Both the position numbers and the translations under genes were made by a program. This document shows, piece by piece, positions 1-9,947 of a stretch of 64,000 nt of DNA. The stretch's first letter is position 1, and every line of letters begins with the position of its first letter. The DNA is from Prostheceraeus crozeri (taxonomy: Eukaryota; Platyhelminthes; Polycladida; Euryleptidae): positions 33,124 to 97,123 of the forward strand of contig CAJQUW010011515.1 of the NCBI GenBank assembly GCA_907163375.1, read 5' to 3'. Below the pieces are notes generated by a model. That model ran no database searches. It saw nothing but the letters and a program-made list of their open reading frames with translations, and was not told the origin of the DNA.

Positions 1-90
1 CAAATGACAAGAACCGAAAATTCCACATCAAAATGTGTGTGTGCGGTCGAATAAATCGCAGTGCGGACGCCAAGGGCGGGCACTGACCAC

Positions 91-1155
91 ATGATTATCC
101 TGAATAGGGTTGCGTGTGTAAAGTGTAGAGTGTTGAAGGGTGATGAGGATGAGGCGCGTTTTTACAGAGTGCATGCTGACTGTAGTGGAGGTTTGGTGAA
201 TGACTTGCGATTCACGCAGTTGATTGTTGAAGAGAGGGAGCGAATGTTGGCGATAGAGCGAGACGGCAAGGTGGAGAATGTTGTTTAGAATGTTGTTGAG
301 AATGATGAGTTGGCGAGAGCAGTTGCTTCGTTGGAGGCTGAGATTGGGCGAAAGAGAGTGCTTGAGAGTGATGATGATGACGTGGATTTAGATAGGGAGC
401 GTGTGAGGAAGCGTGTGAGGAAGTTGAGCTCTTCGTCGTCGGAGGTGTCAAACATTGTCATCACCGACCCCCCGCAGAGCTCATCTTCCCCAAAAGTGAA
501 GAGTGGTGGGAATCGTAAGCAGTCGGCGAGGTGGTTGAAGGATGAAGAGAAGCATGTATCGCAGCAGATGGCGCATGATTTGTTGGTGAATAAGTATCAG
601 AGTTTGAAGAAGGTGAAGGATGAAGTCGTGAAGGAGTTGGATGAGTTGAAAAAGAAGGAACTGAAGTCGAAGGAGGTAGCGGATGAGAATATTCGAATGA
701 GGCGTAGTGTGACTGATTTGAAGAATAAGACGCGAGAGTTGGAAGAGAAGAATGATGATTGTGAGAAGAGGGCGAGTGCTGCGGAGAGAAGAATGAGAGA
801 TGCAGAAGCGAAGTTTGAGGAGATGATGAAGGAGATGACTGTGTTGAGAGCGAGGAATGTTGAGTTGGAGAGGACTGTGGCTCGGCGGGGTGATGAGAGG
901 CAGGCGTTTGAGAAGTTGGAGCGCATGAAGGATGAGTGGAATCGTGTGAATGAGGATAGGTTGTTTGAGTTTCACATCCCTATTCGGGATAATCATTTGG
1001 GCGGTGAAGTACTCGTCAACCGTAGTCTGGACGAGTCAATAATTTGTTATAACGGCCATCCAACCAAAAAATGTCTCCATGCCACCCTGAGAATGCGCGG
1101 CCATCTCCACAAATTTTCTGTTAGGAAGCGTGCGACACTACCTAAGGATGGCTAA
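91..1155 (+). pseudogene. Coiled-coil protein region, unknown function, possibly Polinton left arm
   Basis: A plus-strand reading frame begins at the ATG at 91 and the same kind of protein continues to 1155; it does not look fully intact. The start has a CxxC pair (VACVKC). The middle (about 590-960) is a long, highly charged heptad-type coiled coil rich in Lys, Glu and Arg, preceded by an acidic Asp run and an Arg/Lys-rich patch that could be a nuclear localisation signal. The last 50 residues change character and are His/Arg/Gly rich. The coding strand is strongly purine rich, unlike its neighbours, so long minus-strand frames here are shadows. No family was recognised. It may be part of the Polinton, which starts just downstream, or an older host fragment. 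Confidence 0.35.
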
Positions 1156-1281
1156 CTTGGTAAGTGAAAAGTAAATAAGTTAGTATATCCTATTCTAATA
1201 CATATCATTTTCATTGCAGATCTTTGCCCGCCTTCACCACCCCATCAATTCACTCCCGAGAACGAACCATCGGCTCTCTTA
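1149..1281 (+). other. Possible short spliced exon pair
   Basis: ATG followed by three codons runs into a strong donor (GTAAGT at 1160), and a pyrimidine-rich acceptor (TTCATTGCAG) ends at 1219. This gives a 60-bp intron-like interval. The sequence after it stays open for only about 21 codons. The signals are good but the product is tiny, so this may be the 5' end of a gene that is lost, or a spliced leader for something else. It is noted because other genes in this element also have very short first exons. Confidence 0.25.
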
Positions 1282-1289
1282 AGGGCCAC

Positions 1290-1841
1290 CTAGGGGCAAG
1301 ACATGATAGAACCTCCACGCGGTTTGCCCTGGGCAGTCTTCGGACTGGCGAATACTATTATTAAGTTGAATCTGCTATCAGTCAACTTGAACGTTGCAAA
1401 TGAAGTTCGGTGTAATACTTCCTTTCGACGGGCGTTCCTGTAAAGGAATGCGGTGAAACCCGTAGCTATGTATACCGCAAGGGACATTCGGCAATGGTCA
1501 ATCTTGTTAAACCTCTCTGCGTCATGTTTGCAAGTGATTGCCTCTGTCTCAACGTAGTATGCATTCGCGCCAGGGCGACATTTAGCCAACTGTCGAAGGT
1601 TGCCTAAAACTTTCCATTGCATACGTTATGAGAACCATGAGTTCTACCTGTCTCTATCAATGAGACGAATTGATGAATGGAATGAAATGGGAGGACACTC
1701 ACGCGCCACACGCAACATAACACACTTCTCTCTTCCGTAGTCTAACAAGCTCTTTACACATGGATCGCAGTCGATTGCTATCCCTGTGTCAGAAGTGTAA
1801 GCCATCTTAATTTTATTTAGCACTATTTCATCTACCATCAT
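1290..1841 (-). CDS. Small hypothetical protein, possibly two exons
   Basis: On the minus strand an ATG at 1841 opens a frame with a CDPC pair. It reaches a good splice donor (GTGAGT) near 1700, and a second open stretch follows an acceptor-like TAGAGACAG near 1650 and continues to 1290. The second part has mixed, protein-like composition with several cysteines and a short hydrophobic patch (AVYIATGFTAFLY). No domain was recognised. It lies between the coiled-coil frame and the outward-facing gene at 2044-2436 and may be a further small gene of the Polinton left arm. Confidence is low because both parts are short. Confidence 0.3.
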
Positions 1842-2043
1842 CGCCCATATGAAATGTTATAAGATTTACAAGTTAGACTAAGCGTGCTACTATTTCCAAA
1901 TGAAAAAGTATACATGGTTAAATCATCCACTGAAGCTCCATTCAAGTAAGTCAGTATGAAAGCAAAGATAATACGAAATAAAAATTTATTATGGCATGTA
2001 TTTCAAAAGGTCTTCATCGTCAATATCGTCCCAGAGTCTGGCT

Positions 2044-2436
2044 TCACATAGATAACAAAAACAGTTCACTTGCTTTAAATCGTTCTTCTACTGCGAGCCT
2101 CACTTTGTCGATATACTCCCACTCCTCCATAGTTCGTGGCTGGGAGTTAGGGGTGTACCACTCCCATAATTGGTGGAGGAATTTGGTGCTGGTGATCTCC
2201 ATCACATCATCAGTATCGTACTGGAGATGCATCCACCTCATGCCTGTTAAGTCGGGACACTCCTTCTCACATACACTCTCTTCGTCGTCCGCTGGTAATG
2301 ACAACTTTCTGATATTGTCCACTCGGTACACCTTCTCTACCTTCCCCTTCGTTGGAACGTTTGGTGCAACGAGCGCCTTTGGTGTTGAGCATGGAGAAGA
2401 GAATTTTGTGTTTGGCGTTGTCGGAGGGCTTGTCAT
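2044..2436 (-). CDS. Hypothetical Polinton protein, about 130 aa
   Basis: An intact minus-strand frame of 130 codons begins at the ATG at 2436. It has balanced composition and acidic stretches (DDEESVCEKE), and a Trp/Tyr-rich middle (LHQLWEWYTP). The overlapping plus-strand frame is Ser/Phe/His rich and looks like its shadow. An AATAAA on the minus strand near 1985-1990 would end the transcript. The gene points outward, head to head with the polymerase gene, and shares a promoter region with paired CCAAT boxes at 2491-2512. The family was not recognised. Confidence 0.55.
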   Translation of the reverse strand: MTSPPTTPNTKFSSPCSTPKALVAPNVPTKGKVEKVYRVDNIRKLSLPADDEESVCEKECPDLTGMRWMHLQYDTDDVMEITSTKFLHQLWEWYTPNSQPRTMEEWEYIDKVRLAVEERFKASELFLLSM

Positions 2437-2490
2437 GTTGACTGTGAATAACTTTGAAATGTTTTCTAATTCTTAAGTATCAACAAGCAA

Positions 2491-2540
2491 CCAATCAGAA
2501 TGAACAGCCAATGAATGATGAATATGAAAGTATATATGTA
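2491..2540 (+). promoter_or_regulatory. Left terminal promoter: two CCAAT boxes and TATA
   Basis: CCAAT lies at 2491-2495 and again at 2508-2512 (17 bp apart), and TATATAT lies at 2531-2537. This sits upstream of the polymerase gene start and between two head-to-head genes, so it may also serve the minus-strand gene at 2044-2436. The same layout and the same 17-bp spacing occur in inverted orientation at the other end of the element (18,851-18,897). Confidence 0.6.
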
Positions 2541-2569
2541 AAGTGACATTCGTGTCATTTCACTCTGTC

Positions 2570-2651
2570 TTTGAGACATATAAGTGAAGTGTTCTCTGGC
2601 GAATTCTATATTTGAGGCGTACAAGTGAACTGCTCTCTCGTGAATTCTAAA
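2570..2651 (+). repeat. 41-bp tandem duplication in the 5' leader of the polymerase gene
   Basis: Two copies of a 41-bp unit (TTTGAG..ACAAGTGAA..GCTCTCT..GAATTCTA type) lie at 2570-2610 and 2611-2651, with a partial third start after them. They fall between the TATA box and the ATG at 2701, that is in the presumed 5' untranslated leader. The function is unknown. Confidence 0.6.
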
Positions 2652-2700
2652 TTTGAATGAAGTCCCTATCTTGTTGAAGTATAAACATAATTTCGTTGAA

Positions 2701-5700
2701 ATGGTAAGTTGAAAATTTCTTCACTCATCTCCCTCAAACGTGTGGCTAATAGCATCTTGCTCAATTTCAGGCATCAACTTTATCACCAACGCCCTCCCTC
2801 CTCGAGGAAAGTTTAGAGTTGTTGAGTCAAAGTAGGTTGTAACAATACACTGAGACCTGAACAGAGATGATAGAATGATTTCTCTTTCAGGTGATGTGAG
2901 TTCCAGCTCAGGACTCTCGCGACAAGGCAACGAGTGGGAATGTACCGACTGCGGACATATGTTTACAAGGAAGCACAGTCTCCTTCGACACATCAAACAA
3001 CGTGTGTGTCAACGCAAAGCGGCGTCAATCTCCGGAGGTGAAGTTGATTCTGACGATGACATCTCCTTTTCTTGCGATTTGTGCCCTCTTTCTTTTGATA
3101 GTCACTTTCAGCGATCTTCGCACAGACTTCAACACACGCATGCAAATGATCACTACACCAACGGTACCTCTACCATCTCCCTCATTAATGTTTCACATAA
3201 TAATTTAGTACGCGACTACTGCATGGAGTCCAATACTCAAATAGTAGATTTTCCTGAGTGGCTCCTTCAAAATTCTAACATTATCGAAGCGCTCTTCAAC
3301 AATTTAGACAATTTTAGAATGAAGGCGCTCATCTACCTTAAACTAAAATATATTAAGATAGATTTTCAAACGGGTCAAGTGACGGAGAGAATACAGTTTC
3401 ATGTTCCTTCCTCTTCCGCAACCGAAGTTGTAGACTGCGAGTCTTGGCTAAATTTTCACATTCAATGTTTAAAATCAAATGTAGATAAATTCAATCAACG
3501 CGACAGCGCTCTCATTTTTGATGGTGTGGACTCAGCCATATTCAAAATTTCCCTATTAGAAAGTCATGCAGCTCGAGGCACATTTAAACTACCAAAAACG
3601 TTGTATAATAAGAAAGCTGTCATCAATGTCGATTGTAAATCACAGTGTTTCAAATATGCAGTCCTATCCATCCTTCACTATAATGATATCAACGCGAAGT
3701 GAAATCATACCTATAGCTATAGACAGTGGGAGGATGAACTAGACTTTGAAGGTTGTGATAGTAACAACATGAAAATCAAAGATGTAGAAACGTTCGAAAA
3801 ACATAATTAGATTAAAATTGTCTTTCACGTGTGGGAGAAGGGGTTGAAGGGTGCCCGCCATAATTCACGTTCAACTTGTTATGAACGTGTAGTCAACCTC
3901 TTATTAGTAAAACAAGATGATAGCGAGGAATGGCACTACTGTGGTATTCCCAAAATCTCTCGCTTGTACACTCACTTGGGGCACTCTAAAAGAGGTGAAC
4001 ATTTTGTATGCGACCGCTGCATCCGCTCCTTTTGGAGTAAAGATAAATTTGAGACTCACTATGAATGGTGCAAGCGAGGTAAATTACAAATGGAACGCAT
4101 GCCCAAAGATAAAATATTTTCACATAGGGATAATGGTGACGAATTAAGTCCCCTGCGTGTCATTTACGCAGACATAGAATGCTACATTGATGATATCATC
4201 CACAAACCAGCAGCCATATCCAGCTATGAAGTATGGCATGACCACTTTAGGAATAAACAAAACAAAATGCATACTTGGCAAGGTGAAGATTGCATTTCAA
4301 AATTTCTAGAATTTCTCGATAAAGCTGCTAAATTTCAACAATCATATGATTCCCAATTTCAGCGTAAGTCACTACATCTGTCAGATGAAGACAAACAAAA
4401 ATTTGAAAGTTACACATCGTGCCCTAAATGTCATAAAACGTTTGATGACGATAAAATTAAGAAAGTGCGTGATCATGATCACATCACTGGTAAATTTAGA
4501 AACGCACTCTGCTCCAAATGTAACTTTTCACTTAGGTTGAGACGTCGTGCACTACCCGTCATTTTTCATAACCTTAAGGGCTATGACAGTCATATGCTCA
4601 TAAAAGGAGGGTTGAGCCAGATGAAATCGTGGCAGTTTAATGTAATAGCGAAAACGAGAGAAACATTCATGGCAATGACAGCAAAAGTACCAGTAGATAA
4701 AACTAAAAAAAATAAGACAGTCTTCTTCGAAATAAAATTTTTACATTCATTCCAATTCATGTCAGCGTCACTAGCTTCTCTCGTTCGTAATCTCAAGTTT
4801 CTTCCCCATAGTCAAACTTTGAAGAAACACTATCCAAACTTAACGGATGAAATAATCACTCGCGAAGGAGTCTTTCCCTATGCGTATTATAGCTCAATGT
4901 CTAAACTAAATGAAACTACCCTTCCTTCCATTGACAAATTCCAAAACGATTTGACGGGTCAAGATTGTCCAGTAGAGGACTATGAACATGCTCAAGAGGC
5001 ATGGTTAAAATTTGATTGTAAAACGTTTGGCGATTATATGATCGCTTACTTAGAATTAGATGTCATTTTGCTGGCTGATGTCTTTCAGGAATTTCGACGA
5101 GTGGCATTAGAAGAAGACAAATTAGATCCTGTCCACTTTGTCAGTCTACCAGCCATGTCCTTTAAATCAGCCTTTAAAATGACTGGTGAGACCATCCATC
5201 TCTTACAAGACCCCGAGATGTATAACATATTTGAGCGCGGAATACGCGGTTGTCTCACATTTGTGAATAAACATCACATAAAATCTAAAACAATAGGTAA
5301 TGATCATATCCGTCTAAAGTACTATGACCAAAATAATTTATATGGCAGTTCACTGTCTAAACCACTACCTCATTCCGAGTTTAGTTGGTTAAATCAAGAT
5401 GAGCTTACGTATTACTCCAACCCTTCAAACATTCTGAAGATTCCAGATGAAGGTGATTGGGGATATTATTTTGAAGTGGATTTGATTTATCCAAATAGTA
5501 TTAAAAATAAAACTGCTGATCTCCCACTCGCACCTGAATCTGGTGAAGTGACTGAAGATATGTTTTCACCATTCATGTCACAATTTCATAATAACTTAAC
5601 AGAGTGTGGACAGCCAAGGTACAAACCATGCCGCAAACTTTTGCTCACCCAATATGATAAGAAAAATTATCTCGTGCACTTCTGCATACTAAAATTCTAT

Positions 5701-6673
5701 TTAGAAATGGGCATGCTTCTAAAGTCAGTTCACCGCATTATCAAATTTAGACAGAAAGCCTTCCTCAAACCCTACATAGATAGTAACAGTCAAAACGTGC
5801 ACTCGCCCAAAATAATTTTGAAAAGGATTTTTATAGATATAAGAATAACAGTCTTTTCGGAAAGACCATGGAGGATGTTAGAAAACGTATGAACTACAAA
5901 CTAGTCGTTGATGAACAAAAATATCACAAATTGACCTCATCACCTCTTTTCATTGATAGAGACATCATCGATGAGGATCTTGTAGGTGTTAAAATGATAA
6001 AATCTGAAGTTGAGTTGTGCAAACCCATCTCTATTGGGGAAGCCGTTTTAGATTATTCCAAGCTTGAAATGTATCAACTCTTCTACAAAATATTAAAACC
6101 ATGCCCTCTCGTAAAAGAGGTTCGCTTGCTGGGTGGTGATACAGATAGTTTCTTTTTAGGTATTACCACTCAAAAAGATTTAAATTTTAATGAAGTAGGT
6201 AAGTCATTAGAAAAATATTTCGACACATCTAACTACAATCCCACTCATCCACTCTATTCCATTCAGAATAAAGCCAAACTTGTTGTTTTAAGGATGAAAC
6301 AGCAGGAAAGGAAATAAATGAAATGATTCTCCTCCGTCCTAAAATGTATTCCATGAAATTAAAAGAATGTGCAGATAGTATTAAGCGTGCTAAAGGTATA
6401 TCAAAATCCATTGTTCACAAAATGAAACATCGGTCCTATAAGAAGGCCTATAAAAATAAAACTATAACGTTTGTCAATATGACAATCTTAAAATCTCAAG
6501 TTCATACTGTGAAAACGCACACGTTCAAGAAACGAGCACTTTCAGCATGGGAAGATAAGAGGTGTTGGATAGGACATAACACATCTCTTCCACATGGACA
6601 TCCTGACACAAACATACCTCCACCCAAAAGAATAAAACTCACGCTACTACATTCAGGAGATGTATTGACATAA
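2701..6673 (+). pseudogene. POLB: Polinton protein-primed family B DNA polymerase (pPolB), broken
   Basis: This is the element's replicative polymerase. The N-terminal part holds two C2H2-type zinc fingers (about 2930-3150; CTDC...H...C and CDLC...H...H). A third Cys/His cluster lies near 4000-4070. The 3'-5' exonuclease motifs follow: YADIECY near 4170, NLKGYDSH near 4570 and LELDVILLADVF near 5050. Polymerase motifs come after: DQNNLYG..L..PLP near 5330, a motif-B-like helix near 5700-5780, and the catalytic GDTDS near 6135. The C-terminal AKGISKS-type segment near 6390 is family typical. The 5' end has an ATG at 2701 directly followed by a 67-bp GT-AG interval. As a whole the gene carries about three or four breaks. 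It ends convergent with the block at 6961. Confidence 0.93.
2704..2770 (+). other. Predicted 67-bp intron after an ATG-only first coding exon
   Basis: GTAAGT follows the ATG at 2701-2703, and the interval ends TCAATTTCAG at 2770, followed by GCATCAAC. A second short GT-AG interval may lie at 2832-2890. The intron at the other end of the element (18,681-18,747, minus strand) has the same length, the same position directly after the ATG and clearly similar sequence. This supports real splicing rather than chance. Confidence 0.6.
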
Positions 6674-6803
6674 TCAACTTTAACTCAGTATTTTGATGTT
6701 GCTTTTTGTAGATGTACATGGTTGTTTTATGTATCGCATGAGATCGTTTCTTCCTTGTGAATATATGCCTACAGTCAGCCCATTCCCCCTATATCTGTGA
6801 AAA

Positions 6804-7004
6804 GACTTTTTCATATACATATTTTTATTTCAATAAACATATCACAATGACTTCACTTTGTTTTCCGAAACACTAAAGTTACGAGGGATTTAGTATCATT
6901 CACATATACATGACTTTTTCATATACATATTTTTATTTCAATAAACATATCACAATGACTTCACTTTGTTTTCCGAAACACTAAAGTTACGAGGGATTTA
7001 GTAT
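6804..7004. terminator. Tandemly duplicated two-way poly(A) region
   Basis: A unit of about 93 bp occurs at 6804-6896 and again at 6912-7004 (108-bp period). It contains TTTTTATTTCAATAAACAT, which reads as AATAAA on both strands. The right copy overlaps the last codons of the minus-strand gene at 6961-8511, so the left copy is a duplicated stub of that gene's 3' end. The site ends two convergent blocks: the polymerase gene from the left and the structural-protein block from the right. Confidence 0.7.
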
Positions 7005-8511
7005 CTTTCACATGGATGCACTCTTGTAAACCATTGGTAATTTTGATAGTAATAGAGGGTATAGTTTGTTTGACGACGGGATGATAGAAAATAGATTCAA
7101 ACATCTTCTCGACTATTCCATATGAAGCGTCTTTATCATGAATGAAATCACGTAAAATGTATTCTTTTTTCTCACCAACAGAAATAGGTAGAATCAAATC
7201 ACTTTGAATGTAAAGGTGCTGTTCATGTTTATCAAGTGTCATTGGTGCTTCTATACCAATCGTATGCGCAGCAGTAAACACAGTTTGTAGGATTGAAAAA
7301 CCAAAGAGTTTTTTCAAATTTTTACTCAACTGACATTGAATGTCATCACCCAGTTTCAGAACAACGCGTTGATTTTCAATTGAAAACGAAATGTGGTGTG
7401 TCTTTACATCATATTTACTTTTCATCACATGCTTCAACTTCTGTTGTATATAAGGATTTACTACATGAATGAAGCTTTCAACTGTATGATATAGACGCGG
7501 CATTATATTGATAGCAACTTTAGATTCTTCATAAGACTGGTAAATTTTCTTGATGCGATCACCATAGATGTCCACCCACCATTCATCATTAACTGAATCA
7601 GCTTTAGTATGATATTCATGAGAACCATACACCACACCGCTTCCAATAATAGGTGTATAATGTCTTACAAAATGACGCAAGGTTGGAGAGAAATAAACTG
7701 TAAGTTTGTCATTATATTTCTGAATAACCAACTTATTTTTGTCCGCCATAATTTTCTCTCCATACTTCTTACCCACAGTCTCATTCCATCGTTTTACTAA
7801 CTCAATAAGTGATAAAGGTTGAACACCACGCTTTTTCAAAATGATGCGTTCTTCACATTCTACAACATCTTCATCAAATATTTTAAATCTATAATGAAAT
7901 TTGTTGATTCGATTTGAATAAACTTTTTTAACATTTGCAGTAGCAATTGACGTTAGATGTAGTCCATGACCAAAACCGAGATGTGGATAGAATTCATTAT
8001 CCAACCTCAGTGTAAGACCTTTAGTAAAAGAATGAAAGCGAAGGAACTGTCTCCCACTCCAATGATAGATAGTGAACTCATAAGCTTTCTGATTTTTATT
8101 CTTCATGATGGAAGTATTACCACTATTGAACGCCTTAATAATTTTCTCATTCCCAAATGGTACATAACAATCTGATTTTATCTGAATCCATTCATAGTTC
8201 CACTTTCCATCTGATGTTAAATTGTATGGGAACTGGAATGCATTATTCATCGTTATTCCATCATGGGTGTGAGGAGTCAATATCATTTCTTCCAAATCAT
8301 TCACATTCTGAATATTGCTATCATAGCAAATACTAGAAACGCCAACCTCCCATTCACCTTCTAAATGTAGTGGGCGATTTAATTCTACTCGATAGTCTGA
8401 TGGTTTCTTTTTGGGAAATTTATTCATAGAAGCATTACTGGGTAAGTAGATTAGAAACGAGTCCTTATTTTCACTTTCCATATTATTCACATTGGAAAAA
8501 TATATTAGCAT
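6961..8511 (-). CDS. Polinton structural-type protein, 516 aa (WEVGV family)
   Basis: An intact minus-strand frame of 516 codons begins at the ATG at 8511; an in-frame ATG also lies ten codons downstream. The N-terminus has the signature shared with the gene at 9067-9912: YLPSNAS..NKFP..., then an LEGEWEVGV block around residues 50-60. The C-terminus ends with an IPSITIKI...VTLVFRK segment that resembles the end of the protein at 8521-9021. Beta-rich, basic composition and position among capsid genes suggest a virion component, perhaps a penton, fibre or tegument-like protein, but this is inference. Similar proteins are common unlabelled companions of Polinton capsid genes in invertebrates. 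It shares the block and probably the promoter with its two relatives. Confidence 0.75.
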   Translation of the reverse strand: MLIYFSNVNNMESENKDSFLIYLPSNASMNKFPKKKPSDYRVELNRPLHLEGEWEVGVSSICYDSNIQNVNDLEEMILTPHTHDGITMNNAFQFPYNLTSDGKWNYEWIQIKSDCYVPFGNEKIIKAFNSGNTSIMKNKNQKAYEFTIYHWSGRQFLRFHSFTKGLTLRLDNEFYPHLGFGHGLHLTSIATANVKKVYSNRINKFHYRFKIFDEDVVECEERIILKKRGVQPLSLIELVKRWNETVGKKYGEKIMADKNKLVIQKYNDKLTVYFSPTLRHFVRHYTPIIGSGVVYGSHEYHTKADSVNDEWWVDIYGDRIKKIYQSYEESKVAINIMPRLYHTVESFIHVVNPYIQQKLKHVMKSKYDVKTHHISFSIENQRVVLKLGDDIQCQLSKNLKKLFGFSILQTVFTAAHTIGIEAPMTLDKHEQHLYIQSDLILPISVGEKKEYILRDFIHDKDASYGIVEKMFESIFYHPVVKQTIPSITIKITNGLQECIHVKDTKSLVTLVFRKTK

Positions 8512-8520
8512 ACTTTTGCA

Positions 8521-9021
8521 TTAACTCTTCATTCGGAAATGGAGTGTGATACTTGTCACAGCATCTTTATGAAAAGGAATCAACGCACCAGCATCGTCAT
8601 AAATGGCAATATCAATTTGTGGGATGTAGTTTGATTTCAGCTTTGTATAATGCACTTTCTTGAAAGTATGCTCAGATAAAATACTACAGCTTTTTGGCTG
8701 GTATGGTATCATTGCTAGCAATGGAGCTTCAACATCTCCCACACGTACATCTTCACCAATATTGGAATATATCTGAAAATAGTTAATACGACGCGATAGC
8801 GACATGTCTGCGCTAGCTTTGGTTACAGTACGACTTTTAAAGATATTTTGATCAAAACCCAAAATGTCCATTAGAGTTTTATTCATAATTAGTTCAATAC
8901 CTTTTCCACTTATAGTGAGAGACAAAGTACCTTCTTTTTCAGAAAATGAAATATGTTGCTCATTAATCACTTCATTTAAATAATCTACAACCAATTTAAC
9001 TGAAGTAATAATGCGAGGCAT
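8521..9021 (-). CDS. Polinton protein of the same family, about 167 aa
   Basis: The minus-strand frame starts at the ATG at 9021 and stops 9 bp before the 516-aa gene begins. It resembles the C-terminal part of that protein: an ISGKGIELIMNKTLMDILGF segment near its start and a YIPQIDIAIYDDAGALIPF...TLHFR tail. The tight spacing fits one compact transcription unit. Its function is unknown; it is probably structural, like its relatives. Confidence 0.6.
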   Translation of the reverse strand: MPRIITSVKLVVDYLNEVINEQHISFSEKEGTLSLTISGKGIELIMNKTLMDILGFDQNIFKSRTVTKASADMSLSRRINYFQIYSNIGEDVRVGDVEAPLLAMIPYQPKSCSILSEHTFKKVHYTKLKSNYIPQIDIAIYDDAGALIPFHKDAVTSITLHFRMKS

Positions 9022-9066
9022 CAACACTCTTGTTTCATGTAAGATACCACCTAAAGGCTCTACACA

Positions 9067-9912
9067 CTATCTGTATAAAGTCCATTCTGTATCAAATTGT
9101 TTTGACCTTTCACATGCTAAATGTTGCATATCAAATTTTCCATGAACAGCTGCAGAATGATGTCGTAAGAACTGATGAAAATCTTTTGAACAAACTAATA
9201 CTAGATTATCATCATTTAATTTACTTATTGCAATATGATTAGATGATTTGATATAAGTCAATGTTGCCACTTGTTTACCATCGACTCGAAGGAGATAATT
9301 AAATTTCTTCAATAATGTTTCAGGAGTCATGTTTGTCTTTCTTGGCTTAATCACAATCTTCTTCACCAACGTCTTCTCATTTCTTGGAATAAGATCTACA
9401 TAATAAGCTTCCTCTCGATATATTAACTGTTTATAACCACTTATGTGGTAATTAACGTTAAAATTATCATAGCTTGTTAAGGCGCTAGCGAGGTAACCTA
9501 AATCATTTCTTAAACTTGGACTTAAACCAACAATCCAATCTTTCTCAACTACATGATGTACATAATTATGATCATCATTGTGCGGAGTAAATTGGACAAT
9601 ATGTTTACACGCTTTATTCAGGAAATCATATATAAACTTTTTACATGATAAGAGATCTTTCTTTGGCCACTGTGGAATGTATACTCGGCATCCCTTTTCA
9701 CATTGGTAAGCAGCTGTACGTCTCATATTAATAGTCATCACCTCATGATCAAAAGTATAGACACAGTTGCTATAAACAAGTTGAGTGACACCCACTTCCC
9801 AATTTCCATTTAGCTGTTGTGTATGATCAATGGGAGTAGAAAAGAGTGCGGCTCGGTTACTAGCAAATCTATTTGCGACCGCATTGCTAAGCAAAATATG
9901 ATAAAACGACAT
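9067..9912 (-). CDS. Polinton protein of the same family, 281 aa
   Basis: A 281-codon minus-strand frame starts at the ATG at 9912. Its N-terminus carries the family signature (YHILLSNA..NRF...IDH...LNGNWEVGV), matching the start of the 516-aa protein at 6961-8511. It is the first gene of a three-member block on the minus strand and lies head to head, only 35 bp away ATG to ATG, with the plus-strand gene at 9948. A virion role is inferred from context only. Confidence 0.65.
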   Translation of the reverse strand: MSFYHILLSNAVANRFASNRAALFSTPIDHTQQLNGNWEVGVTQLVYSNCVYTFDHEVMTINMRRTAAYQCEKGCRVYIPQWPKKDLLSCKKFIYDFLNKACKHIVQFTPHNDDHNYVHHVVEKDWIVGLSPSLRNDLGYLASALTSYDNFNVNYHISGYKQLIYREEAYYVDLIPRNEKTLVKKIVIKPRKTNMTPETLLKKFNYLLRVDGKQVATLTYIKSSNHIAISKLNDDNLVLVCSKDFHQFLRHHSAAVHGKFDMQHLACERSKQFDTEWTLYR

Positions 9913-9947
9913 TTTTATATTGCTGATCTGCGACTTTGCATAACATC
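9913..9947. promoter_or_regulatory. 35-bp head-to-head gap between divergent genes
   Basis: Only 35 bp separate the ATG of the minus-strand block (9912) from the ATG of the plus-strand block (9948). The gap contains TTTTTATATTG, a possible TATA-like element. Core promoters of both genes must overlap the other gene's 5' coding region, as in compact viral genomes. Confidence 0.4.

Noticed and set aside
481-996. Long minus-strand frame (171 codons) opposite the coiled-coil frame
   Set aside because: Its Leu/Ile/His/Ser composition is the mirror of the purine-rich plus-strand coding sequence; it is a shadow.
1991-2476. 161-codon plus-strand frame
   Set aside because: Low-complexity Ser/Phe/His composition opposite a better balanced minus-strand protein at 2044-2436; taken as shadow.
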